Shown: piece after piece, positions 45,155-52,904 of the stretch | Position numbering within the stretch: the stretch's first letter is position 1 | Layout: each line of letters starts with the position of its first letter | The notes under the pieces: generated by a model | The model's input: only the letters and a program-made list of their open reading frames with translations | What the model was told of the DNA's origin: nothing | Database searches by the model: none | Source of the DNA: Candidatus Gastranaerophilales bacterium | GTDB taxonomy: Bacteria; Cyanobacteriota; Vampirovibrionia; Gastranaerophilales; Gastranaerophilaceae | DNA: 64,000 nt | Direction of reading: 5' to 3' | NCBI GenBank assembly: GCA_944326685.1 | Contig: CALVEV010000031.1 | Coordinates: 1 to 64,000 of the forward strand | Position numbers and translations under genes: made by a program

Positions 45155-46361
45155 TAATTAACTCCTTTAGATTTTCAATAGACTTTTTGTACAAATCTTT
45201 TTGATATGATGATAAATTTTCTTGTAGTTTAAGATAATCAACTTGATTTATATTAATAGCTCTTCTCATAGCATCTGAATATTCATTTCCGGAATTATAT
45301 AAAATGGAATTTTCTTCAGTGAAACCATTAATACCTGCAAAACTTTTTATAATTAAACAAGGTTTTAAAAAACCATAAACTAATTGAAAATTTCCACTTG
45401 TTCCTGTTGTATTATATCTTTGATGAGCTTGATTCTTTTCATCATATGAAGTAAGTATAAAATCGGCTTTTTCTATTTCTTCATACATTTCTGAAAAATT
45501 TAATCTTCCTTTTATATCAAAATATTTTTGAAGTTCTTTGGGAAGATGTTTTACTTTACCTTTGCCAATAACAGTAACTTTAAAATTATGAATTCCCTTG
45601 TTATGTAAATTTGCAACAGCTTCTATAATTCTATTATTATTTTTTCTTTTATTTCTAATTGCTCCTATTGTTATGAAATTTGTAATTTCTTTATTTTTAG
45701 GTGTTATTTCTATTTCTCCAAAATAATGTGGGTTAACAACAACTGATTTTGCTCCTTTATAATTTAACTTTCTTAATGTGATTAGGTTTTCATCCCAAGT
45801 TTTAGCATCAATAGCAAATTTAGCTTCATGTTCGACAAAAAATAATTTTGATTTATCTACATTTTTCGCAAAATATTGGTAGCAGTTGTTGTAATTAATT
45901 TCATTACATAACTTTCCAACGGTAGTTACTAAAACCCCTTTTATGTTATTTAAATCACTGCTTTTAAAATATTTTCTTATTTCTTTCTGTGTCATTATAT
46001 TATAAGAAATATTTTTATTTTTAAATTTGGAAAATAGTCCTTCATTATATCTTTGTGGTGTTATTAAAACTGATACATGATATCCTAAATCTAATAAATA
46101 CTTAGCATATCCTGGAACCACTTCTGCGTGATTTTGCGAACAAGGTTCCCATAATAAAAAAGTATTATTTTTAATAATTGGCTTTTTTCTTGTTTTAATT
46201 CTTAATATATTAAATAACTTATAATCTATGTGGGTTAAAAATGATGTACTTGTTAGGATGGGTATAGTAATATCTCCAAAAGAGATATCAATAAGATTTT
46301 CTTCAAATGGTTCATTTATTATTGCATTTGTTATTTTTTCATCAAGTAGTAATTTTGGCAT
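45147..46361 (-). CDS. GT-B glycosyltransferase, first gene of the polysaccharide operon
   Basis: The 404-residue protein resembles family 4 (GT-B) transferases: the C-terminal half has NFITIGAIRNKRKNNNRIIEAVANL, VTVIGKGK, FDIKGRLNFSEMYEEIEKADFILTSYDE and the EENSILY end, with weak N-terminal similarity. It lies at the head of eight further minus-strand genes, with a 158-bp upstream region holding a perfect inverted repeat. Donor and acceptor are unknown. Confidence 0.75.
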   Translation of the reverse strand: MPKLLLDEKITNAIINEPFEENLIDISFGDITIPILTSTSFLTHIDYKLFNILRIKTRKKPIIKNNTFLLWEPCSQNHAEVVPGYAKYLLDLGYHVSVLITPQRYNEGLFSKFKNKNISYNIMTQKEIRKYFKSSDLNNIKGVLVTTVGKLCNEINYNNCYQYFAKNVDKSKLFFVEHEAKFAIDAKTWDENLITLRKLNYKGAKSVVVNPHYFGEIEITPKNKEITNFITIGAIRNKRKNNNRIIEAVANLHNKGIHNFKVTVIGKGKVKHLPKELQKYFDIKGRLNFSEMYEEIEKADFILTSYDEKNQAHQRYNTTGTSGNFQLVYGFLKPCLIIKSFAGINGFTEENSILYNSGNEYSDAMRRAININQVDYLKLQENLSSYQKDLYKKSIENLKELING

Positions 46362-46424
46362 AGCATTTTCAATAAATTTTATTAAATAAAATATAGTAAA
46401 TAAGGCATTGTTAATTATTTATTA

Positions 46425-46445
46425 GCATAAAATGCTATTTTATGC
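46425..46445. repeat. Perfect 9-bp inverted repeat, candidate operator
   Basis: GCATAAAAT and ATTTTATGC are separated by GCT in the region between the polysaccharide operon and the divergent XRE gene. Related half-sites TAGCATTTT lie at 46361-46369. The symmetric layout fits binding of a dimeric regulator such as the XRE protein next door; no T-run makes it a terminator. Confidence 0.5.
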
Positions 46446-46519
46446 AAGTTTAATTTAATATATAAGTTACTTTTGTTATTGCTAAGTGGATATTATGATT
46501 TTAAAAAGATAGGTATATT

Positions 46520-46840
46520 ATGGATTCATTAAAAAAGAAACTTGGCAAGAGGATTCAACAATTTAGAAAAGCTCAAAAAATGACTCAAGAAAAGCTTTCT
46601 GAAATGATTGATTTAGATACTCCAAATTTGAGCAATATAGAATGTGGAAGGCGTTTCATGACTGCCGAAACTCTTGAGAAAATTGCTAATGCTCTTAATG
46701 TAAAAGAATCAGACTTATTTAATTTCTCTGATTTTGAAAGTAAAATAAAAAATGATATTCATTTAAAGTTAGATATTCTAGATGATAAAGAACTAAGAGT
46801 TGTTCAAGATTTAATTAATGGTTTATTGGATTTAAGATAA
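46520..46840 (+). CDS. XRE-family DNA-binding regulator
   Basis: The 106-residue protein has a Cro/CI helix-turn-helix near the N-terminus (IQQFRKAQKMTQEKLSEMIDLDTPNLSNIECGRRFMTAETLEKIANALNV, residues about 9-58), followed by a short helical tail. Divergent from the polysaccharide operon, with a perfect inverted repeat between, so it may regulate that operon or itself. No phage or toxin partner adjoins it. Confidence 0.88.
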   Translation: MDSLKKKLGKRIQQFRKAQKMTQEKLSEMIDLDTPNLSNIECGRRFMTAETLEKIANALNVKESDLFNFSDFESKIKNDIHLKLDILDDKELRVVQDLINGLLDLR

Positions 46841-46910
46841 TAAACTTTACCCTAAATATCTCTTTGTGTTATGATTTACTCATAAATACATTATATGAGG
46901 ATTGTTGCGT

Positions 46911-48650
46911 ATGAAAATGTCAAGACTTTTTGTTCAAACTCTTAGAGAATTTCCTTCTGATGCAGAAGTTGTTTCTCATAAGTTTCTTGTTAAAGCAGGA
47001 TATATCAGAAAATTAACCTCTGGGGTATATAATTACTTACCTTTGATGTGGAGAGTTTTGAAAAAAGTTGAGAACATTGTTAGAGAAGAAATGGACAACG
47101 CAGGTGCTCAAGAACTTCTTATGCCCTTTGTTCAACCTAAAGAACTTTGGGAAGAATCAGGTAGATGGGAAGTTTATGGTCGTGAATTGATGAGATTGAA
47201 AGATAGACACGATAGAGAAATGTGTCTTGGACCAACTCACGAAGAAATTATTACTGCAATTGCTCGTGATGGACTAAAATCTTACAAACAATTACCTGTT
47301 AATCTTTATCAAATCCAATCAAAATTTAGAGATGAAGTTCGTCCTCGTTTCGGACTTCTAAGAGGTCGTGAATTTATTATGAAAGATGCATATTCTTTCT
47401 CAACTTCTCAAGAAGATTTAGAAAAAGAATATGATAATATGGCAAAAGCATACAAAAGAATATTTGACCGTTGTGGATTACCGACAAAAATGGTTCAATC
47501 AGATTCAGGTGCAATTGGTGGAAGTGTTAGCCACGAATTTATGGTAATAACTGATACTGATGCAGGTGAAAACGATGTATTCTATTGTGATGATTGCGAT
47601 TATGCTGCAAACTCTAATCACGCAATATCTAATCTTCCATTAGCCAAAATTGATGGTGCTGAATTTGGATTAAACGAATATAAAGTTGTTGATACTCCTA
47701 ATATGAAAACAATTGATGAAGTTTGTGCTTTCTTAGGAGTTGATCCTACTGTTCTTTGTAAATCATTAGTTTATATTGCAGATAAAGAACCTGTTATTGC
47801 TCTAATTAGAGGTGATAAACAAGTTGAAGAAACAAAATTGATGAATGCAGTAGGCGCAATTGATATTAGAATTGCAACTCCAGAGGAAATCGAAGAATTA
47901 ATGGTTAAAAACGGGTTCAATGCAAAAGCTGGATTTATCGGTCCAATGGGAAAGAAAGATGTAAAAATTGTTGCTGATAATACAGTTAAAGAATTAAAGA
48001 ACTTTGTTATTGGCGCTAATGAAAATGATAAACACAAAGTTGGTGTAAATCTTGATATGTTACCTGAAGTTTACTTCGAAGATATAAGACTTGTTCAAGC
48101 AGGTGAACTTTGTCCTCAATGTGGTAAACCTCTAAAAGTTACAAGAGGTATCGAAGTTGGTAATATTTTCCAATTAGGTACAAAATATTCACAACCAATG
48201 AACGCTGTTTATATGGATGTTGATGGCAAAGCAAAACCTTATATCATGGGTTGTTATGGTATTGGTATTTCAAGAACTGCAGCAGCTGCAGTTGAAGCTC
48301 ATTATGATGATTGGGGTATCAAATGGCCAATCTCTATTGCTCCATACCATGTGGTTGTAGTTCCTGTAAGTACAAAAGATGAACTTCAAATGAAGGTTGC
48401 GCAAGAAGCTTATGAAAAATTACTTGCTGCAGGTATTGAAGCAGTAATTGATGATAGAGATGAAAGACCTGGTGTTAAATTCAAAGATGCTGATTTAATA
48501 GGCTTCCCATTTAGAATTACTGTTGGTAAATCAATCCAAAACGGTAATGTTGAATTTGTTGTAAGAGAAACAGGTTCAAAAGAAGAAATGGCACCTGAAA
48601 AAGCTGTTGAATATGTAATAAGCCATGTAAGAGAAGCTCTAAAACACTAA
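46911..48650 (+). CDS. proS: Prolyl-tRNA synthetase
   Basis: ProRS charges tRNA-Pro. The 579-residue protein is the bacterial form with editing insertion: motif 2 region FRDEVRPRFGLLRGREFIMKDAYSF, the start LCLGPTHEEIIT-like CLGPTHEEI, the INS editing domain (about residues 225-400), motif 3 CYGIGISRTAAAAVE, and the anticodon domain (VDDRDERPGVKFKDADLIG-like). ATG 46911 follows GAGG by 10 nt. Extended -10 TGTTATGAT lies about 35 bp upstream. The stop overlaps the convergent GNAT gene by 4 bp. Confidence 0.97.
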   Translation: MKMSRLFVQTLREFPSDAEVVSHKFLVKAGYIRKLTSGVYNYLPLMWRVLKKVENIVREEMDNAGAQELLMPFVQPKELWEESGRWEVYGRELMRLKDRHDREMCLGPTHEEIITAIARDGLKSYKQLPVNLYQIQSKFRDEVRPRFGLLRGREFIMKDAYSFSTSQEDLEKEYDNMAKAYKRIFDRCGLPTKMVQSDSGAIGGSVSHEFMVITDTDAGENDVFYCDDCDYAANSNHAISNLPLAKIDGAEFGLNEYKVVDTPNMKTIDEVCAFLGVDPTVLCKSLVYIADKEPVIALIRGDKQVEETKLMNAVGAIDIRIATPEEIEELMVKNGFNAKAGFIGPMGKKDVKIVADNTVKELKNFVIGANENDKHKVGVNLDMLPEVYFEDIRLVQAGELCPQCGKPLKVTRGIEVGNIFQLGTKYSQPMNAVYMDVDGKAKPYIMGCYGIGISRTAAAAVEAHYDDWGIKWPISIAPYHVVVVPVSTKDELQMKVAQEAYEKLLAAGIEAVIDDRDERPGVKFKDADLIGFPFRITVGKSIQNGNVEFVVRETGSKEEMAPEKAVEYVISHVREALKH

Positions 48651-49342
48651 ATATTATTGAACCATCTAGGTTGTTTTTTATCTAATGGTTTTGTTAAAAA
48701 ATCTGCATATTGAGGATAGTCAATTCTATCCTCTCTCATGCTATCAATTATTCTTGCTTGGCCTGAGTGTCTATAAGTTAAAGGCTTAAATCCTAACTTT
48801 TTATAAAAAGGTACAGATTCTGAGTATGAAACAAGAAACATATCAGAATATTTGTTGTTGCTATCAATTACTTTATTTAGAAGAGTTTCTCCAATGCGAT
48901 TTCTTCGATATTTTTTATTAATAGCAATAGAATCTAAGTATAAAGTATTTTCGTTATTGATAACATTTGGTATATTTAAAGGTTCTGTAATGATAGCTGC
49001 AGTAAGTTGTTTTTTCTTATTCCGACCAAGCATAATAGTTGTATCAGGATTTTTTAATCTCCTTTTTACGTCTTTTATTGTGTCATTTATATAATCATCA
49101 TATATTGCTTTATCAAATGTATCTGTGTGTTTTCTGCATAATTTCCAAAATGGGTGGGCTGATTGATTTGCAAAATTATCTAAAAAGAAAGTCGAAATTT
49201 CTTTTAATAACTTGTTTTTTACAGGTTTATTATAATCAATTTCTTTAAAATAAATAACATCATTTCCTGTTTTAATTTTAAAAGGTTTAACAGGATTATT
49301 TAAAGATTTGAAATTAGTATGATTATAATTCTGAATTTCCAT
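48647..49342 (-). CDS. GNAT family acetyltransferase
   Basis: The 231-residue protein has GNAT motifs in its C-terminal half: a strand with LYLDSIAINKKYRRNRIGETLLNKVID (about residues 148-174, the R/QxxGxG/A acetyl-CoA loop) and the later SVPFYKKLGFKPL. The N-terminus (HTNFKSLNNPVKPF) is Asn-rich, like other lineage-specific proteins here. ATG 49342 is chosen over GTG 49378 because a TATTCT box lies 6 nt before it. The substrate is unknown. Confidence 0.8.
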   Translation of the reverse strand: MEIQNYNHTNFKSLNNPVKPFKIKTGNDVIYFKEIDYNKPVKNKLLKEISTFFLDNFANQSAHPFWKLCRKHTDTFDKAIYDDYINDTIKDVKRRLKNPDTTIMLGRNKKKQLTAAIITEPLNIPNVINNENTLYLDSIAINKKYRRNRIGETLLNKVIDSNNKYSDMFLVSYSESVPFYKKLGFKPLTYRHSGQARIIDSMREDRIDYPQYADFLTKPLDKKQPRWFNNI

Positions 49343-49348
49343 ATATAA

Positions 49349-49354
49349 AGAATA
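49349..49354 (-). promoter_or_regulatory. -10 box, possibly leaderless GNAT gene
   Basis: TATTCT on the minus strand, 6 nt before the ATG at 49342, as at the other predicted leaderless genes; the -35 is weak. Confidence 0.35.
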
Positions 49355-49410
49355 CCTATGAATATTGAATTTTGACACTTTTGTAAAGTAATGTTAAGAG
49401 TAGCAAAAAC

Positions 49411-49493
49411 AAAAAAGCAATTTTTAAAATGATATATACTTTATATATACATAAGAAATAATTAATTAGAAATTAGGATTTAAAAGGAGAATA
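49411..49493 (+). promoter_or_regulatory. Promoter/leader of the first MGxFDING gene (copy 1 of a duplicated leader)
   Basis: Contains AAAAAAGCAATTTTT (49411-49425), TATACT within a 21-nt block (49435-49455), and a 29-nt block (49465-49493) ending in AAAAGGAGAATA, the ribosome site. All three blocks occur again before the second gene (50011-50025, 50035-50055, 50072-50100). Confidence 0.75.
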
Positions 49494-49496
49494 AAC

Positions 49497-49841
49497 ATGG
49501 GCAAATTTGACATTAATGGCGTAAACGGTTCAACACCTTTATTTGGAACAAATGGTTCAACAAAAGCTGATAAAGCAGACAAAACATTTGATTTTGGTTT
49601 TAATTCATCATCTGATATGGAAGTTGGTTTAGATACAGTACAATTCTCAGCAACAAAACCTGCTTTTGACTCATCAGATTTAGATGCAATGTGGGCAATG
49701 GCAGGAATAACAAAACCTGAATCTATTAAACCTTTAGAAAAAACTATGGCATTTGCAGCTGAAGGTGCAGAATATGGTGTTGAATATTCTGAAGAAGATA
49801 TGAATCTTGCAAGATTTATGTTTGAAAACCTAAAAGCGTAA
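49497..49841 (+). CDS. Small acidic protein with MGxFDING start (paralogue 1)
   Basis: The 114-residue acidic protein starts MGKFDINGVNGSTPLFG and ends ARFMFENLKA. It has no signal peptide, transmembrane segment or recognised domain. The first eight residues and the whole leader match the protein at 50105 (MGSFDINGFKN), so both N-termini are probably functional signals. A very strong ribosome site (AAAAGGAG) suggests abundant expression. A structured RNA with terminator follows (49851-49980). No family is recognised; function unknown. Confidence 0.75.
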   Translation: MGKFDINGVNGSTPLFGTNGSTKADKADKTFDFGFNSSSDMEVGLDTVQFSATKPAFDSSDLDAMWAMAGITKPESIKPLEKTMAFAAEGAEYGVEYSEEDMNLARFMFENLKA

Positions 49842-49850
49842 GATATAACC

Positions 49851-49980
49851 TTCCCTTAAAGTAGATTTAATGGCATTGGTGGATAACGCCATTTCTATCA
49901 ACTGCCATCGCCCGTGGGAAATTAGGGAAAGATTGTAAGATAAAGTTTCAAGCGTCAGTAATACTGGCGCTTTTCTTTTA
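49851..49980 (+). ncRNA. Structured 3' UTR element 1 with terminator
   Basis: TTCCCT (49851-49856) can pair with AGGGAA (49924-49929), enclosing a hairpin ATGGC...GCCAT (49870-49892). A 28-nt block at 49914-49941 starting GTGGGAAATTAGGGAAA recurs almost unchanged 753 bp later (50667-50694). A terminator AGCGTCAG/CTGGCGCT (49951-49971) then TTTTCTTTT ends it. It lies in the 3' UTR of paralogue 1. I do not recognise a named RNA family. Confidence 0.6.
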
Positions 49981-50010
49981 TTTGTAAACATTTCTTAACA
50001 AAATAGAAAT

Positions 50011-50100
50011 AAAAAAGCAATTTTTCTTCCTTTATATACTTTATATATACATAAGATATAAATAACTAAGAATTAGAAATTAGGATTTAAAAGGAGAATA
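50011..50100 (+). promoter_or_regulatory. Promoter/leader of the second MGxFDING gene (copy 2)
   Basis: Repeats three blocks of copy 1: AAAAAAGCAATTTTT (50011-50025), the TATACT block (50035-50055) and the 29-nt leader block (50072-50100), exactly 600 bp apart for the first two and 607 for the last. TATACT is the likely -10. Confidence 0.75.
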
Positions 50101-50104
50101 TATT

Positions 50105-50635
50105 ATGGGTAGCTTCGATATCAACGGTTTTAAAAATGCATTCTTAAATGAAATGAATAGAATAGCAAATTCTGAAACACTAGGTGGTCAAATAGATACT
50201 CAAGGTGAAATTCAAGCTGCAAATAATGCTAAAGCAATGTTTAAATCTGATTTGACATCAAATCCAATAGGTGATTCATTCCAAAAAACAAATGCAGATG
50301 CTGTTGCTAATGAGGTATCTGTTGATGATTTAATGGCTCTTCTTGATGATCCTGAATTAAATGTAGCAAGAGTAAATGAATTAATACAAGAAAAGCCTGT
50401 AGAAACATTAGGTAATCTTTCAAAAGTTGGTAGTGTAAAACGTCCTGAAGAAACTACTCAGATGGCAGAATTATCTGATGCGGATACTGATGGTGTAAAT
50501 TTCTATACAGATAAAGCAATTGCAGAAGGTCGTAATATAGATATTGCAATGGCTACAGATTCAGCAGAAGAAGGAATTGATGCATTAGGATATGATTTAT
50601 ATGATGCATTTATGGAAGCATTGTACGCAGCATAG
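50105..50635 (+). CDS. Acidic protein with MGxFDING start (paralogue 2)
   Basis: The 176-residue protein starts MGSFDINGFKNAFLN, like paralogue 1, then diverges: it is longer and has several acidic helices (VSVDDLMALLDDPELNVARVNEL, about residues 77-98; GIDALGYDLYDAFMEALYAA at the end). No signal peptide, helix or known domain. The leader duplicates that of paralogue 1. A similar structured RNA and terminator follow (50660-50735). Possibly secreted by a dedicated route or a cytoplasmic assembly; function unknown. Confidence 0.75.
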   Translation: MGSFDINGFKNAFLNEMNRIANSETLGGQIDTQGEIQAANNAKAMFKSDLTSNPIGDSFQKTNADAVANEVSVDDLMALLDDPELNVARVNELIQEKPVETLGNLSKVGSVKRPEETTQMAELSDADTDGVNFYTDKAIAEGRNIDIAMATDSAEEGIDALGYDLYDAFMEALYAA

Positions 50636-50659
50636 GAATATGTTTAAATTTCTGTTGCG

Positions 50660-50735
50660 TCCCTTTGTGGGAAATAGGGAAAAGATAGTAAGATTCGGGT
50701 TAAAGTTGCGGCATTAATTGCCGCTTTTTTTATTT
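50660..50735 (+). ncRNA. Structured 3' UTR element 2 with terminator
   Basis: TCCCT (50660-50664) pairs with AGGGA (50676-50680); the 28-nt block 50667-50694 (GTGGGAAATAGGGAAAAG...) matches element 1 with one base gained and one lost. The terminator is GCGGCA/TGCCGC (50708-50724) then a T-run. Same placement as element 1, right after an MGxFDING gene. Confidence 0.6.
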
Positions 50736-50812
50736 TGTAAAGATTTAAGGGGAAAGTAGCAAAATAAATTTATTATATGTTTTAGTTTATTATCAAATCA
50801 AAAGGTTAATGT

Positions 50813-51247
50813 ATGGCATTTTTTAAGATAAAGAATAATACAGCCCAAATAAACTCAAATTCAAGTATTAAAAAAGATAATACTAATAATAAAGTTAAAC
50901 CAACCCCTACTTATAAAGCAACGAAAAATGGTTTAGTATTTGGAATAAGTGCTGGTTTAGGTGATGGTTTTGCAACTGTTTATTCAAATAAGAATAATAT
51001 AAAAAAATCTTTAGCTGAATATAAAGGATATAGTTTCTCTCAAAAAAAGGAAGCATTAAAAGAAATTTTAAATATAAAAGGAATGACCTTAAAGAAGTAT
51101 AAGGATTTTATCCAAAAAGAAATGAATGTATCAATGCCAAAAGTAATGCTAAAAAGAGCATTATTATATGGTACAGTACTAGGTCTAATTGGTTTTGGCG
51201 TAGATGCTTATTCTAATAAAAAAGATAAAGCATCTGAAACTAAATAA
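50813..51247 (+). CDS. Lineage-specific small protein with Asn-rich N-terminus and two hydrophobic segments
   Basis: The 144-residue protein has an Asn/Lys-rich start, then PTPTYKATKNGLVFGISAGLGDGF (hydrophobic segment about residues 44-60) and a second one near the C-terminus (ALLYGTVLGLIGFGVDAY), with a basic helical region between. It may be an inner-membrane protein. GTAGCAA at 50757 before it resembles the -35 region of the MGxFDING leaders. Function unknown. It abuts the convergent ABC-F gene with no gap. Confidence 0.6.
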   Translation: MAFFKIKNNTAQINSNSSIKKDNTNNKVKPTPTYKATKNGLVFGISAGLGDGFATVYSNKNNIKKSLAEYKGYSFSQKKEALKEILNIKGMTLKKYKDFIQKEMNVSMPKVMLKRALLYGTVLGLIGFGVDAYSNKKDKASETK

Positions 51248-52879
51248 TTATTTTGTTTTAACTAAATCTCTATACAGTTCTTTTCTTCTTTTTTGATATG
51301 TAGGATTTGCTAAATATTCATCATATTTACATTGTGCATTTATCCAACCGTTAGGTGTAATTTCAATAATTCTATTTGCAACTGTTTGAATAAATTGATA
51401 ATCTTGAGATGTAAATAAGATTGTTCCAGTATAGTCAATTAAAGCATTATTTAATGCTGTTATTGATTCTAAATCTAAATGGTTTGTAGGTTCATCAAAT
51501 AAAAGAACATTGTTTTCTTCAACCATCATTTTGGCAAATAAGCATCTTACTTTTTCTCCTCCGGATAATACTTTTGATAATTTTTCACTTTCTTCTCCAG
51601 AGAATAACATTCGACCTAAATAACCTCTCAAATAACTAATATGTTGGTCTTTAGAAAATTGTGCCAACCACTGAATTAAATTTAAATCATTATCAAAGTA
51701 TTTTGTATTATCTTTAGGGAAATAAGAATGAGTTGCTGTAACTCCCCAATTTATACTTCCTGAATCAGGTTCTACTTCACCTTCTAAAATTTGGAATAAT
51801 GTTGTAATAGTTAATGGATCTTGTGATATAAACGCAATTTTTTCCCCTTGAACAACATCAAGGCTGAAATTTTTTATTAATAAATTACCATCAATTGATT
51901 TATTTAATCTATCAATTGTTATCACATCTTTACCTGGAATTTTTACATAATTAAATCTTATTCTAGGATATTGTCTAGAAGATGGAATAATTTCTTCCAA
52001 TGACAATTTATCAAGCATATTTTTTCTAGATGTTGCTTGTTTTGCTTTTGATGCATTAGCACTGAATCTTGCAATAAATGCTTTTAATTCAGCAATTTTT
52101 TCTTCAGTCTTTTTATTTTGCTCTTCTTTTTGTTTTTGTATCAGCATATTAGCTTGTGACCAGAAAGAGTAGTTTCCAGTATATAGTTGAATATTTTTAT
52201 AATCTATATCTGCAATATGTGTACATACATTATCTAAGAATTTTCTATCGTGAGATACAACTATAACTGTATTTTGAAAATTAATTAAAAATTCCTCTAG
52301 CCAAGAAATTGTTTCTAAACTCAAATGGTTTGTAGGTTCGTCTAATAATAAAATATCTGGATTGCCAAATAATGCTTGAGCTAGTAATACACGAACCTTT
52401 TCACTACCTGATAATTCACTCATTAAAGAATAATGCAAAGAATCATCAATTCCTAATTCAGATAATAAAGATGCAGCCATTGAATCAGCTTGCCAGCCAT
52501 CTAATTCTGCAAATCTGGTTTCTAATTCTGCTACCTTCATCCCATCTTCATCATTAAAATCAGGTTTTGCATAAAGAGCATCTTTTTCTTTCATTACTTG
52601 ATACAACTCTTTATGTCCCATAATAACTGTTTCTATAACAGGGAATTCGTCAAATTCAAAATGGTTTTGTTTTAATACTGCAATTCTTTGCCCTTTCTGA
52701 ATATGAACCTCTCCTGATGTTGGCTCTATATCTCCTGATAATACTTTTAAAAATGTACTTTTCCCAGCTCCGTTTGCTCCGATTAAACCATAACAATTTC
52801 CTGGAGTGAATTTTATACTTACATTTTTAAATAATACTTGTGAGCCAAAGCTGACAGTTAAATTTTGAGTTGTTATCAT
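51248..52879 (-). CDS. ABC-F type ATPase, YbiT-like
   Basis: The 543-residue protein has two ABC domains without membrane segments: Walker A GANGAGKST (about residue 36), signature LSGSEKVRVLLAQ, Walker B DILLLDEPTNHL, and a second set (LSGGEKVRCLFAK, VLLFDEPTNHLDL), joined by the ABC-F linker rich in Lys/Glu (about 240-280). Its opening and VIETVIMGHKELYQVMKE match YbiT, a translation-associated ABC-F. It probably acts at the ribosome E site. Antibiotic resistance or stalled-ribosome rescue cannot be told apart here. Confidence 0.9.
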   Translation of the reverse strand: MITTQNLTVSFGSQVLFKNVSIKFTPGNCYGLIGANGAGKSTFLKVLSGDIEPTSGEVHIQKGQRIAVLKQNHFEFDEFPVIETVIMGHKELYQVMKEKDALYAKPDFNDEDGMKVAELETRFAELDGWQADSMAASLLSELGIDDSLHYSLMSELSGSEKVRVLLAQALFGNPDILLLDEPTNHLSLETISWLEEFLINFQNTVIVVSHDRKFLDNVCTHIADIDYKNIQLYTGNYSFWSQANMLIQKQKEEQNKKTEEKIAELKAFIARFSANASKAKQATSRKNMLDKLSLEEIIPSSRQYPRIRFNYVKIPGKDVITIDRLNKSIDGNLLIKNFSLDVVQGEKIAFISQDPLTITTLFQILEGEVEPDSGSINWGVTATHSYFPKDNTKYFDNDLNLIQWLAQFSKDQHISYLRGYLGRMLFSGEESEKLSKVLSGGEKVRCLFAKMMVEENNVLLFDEPTNHLDLESITALNNALIDYTGTILFTSQDYQFIQTVANRIIEITPNGWINAQCKYDEYLANPTYQKRRKELYRDLVKTK

Positions 52880-52904
52880 ATTTATAATTCCTATCTAGTG
52901 TATT

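Noticed and set aside
49842..49980. Cobalamin or other named riboswitch
   Set aside because: AGGGAA recalls part of the cobalamin aptamer, but there is no B12 box (GCCACTG) and the element is in a 3' UTR with its own terminator.
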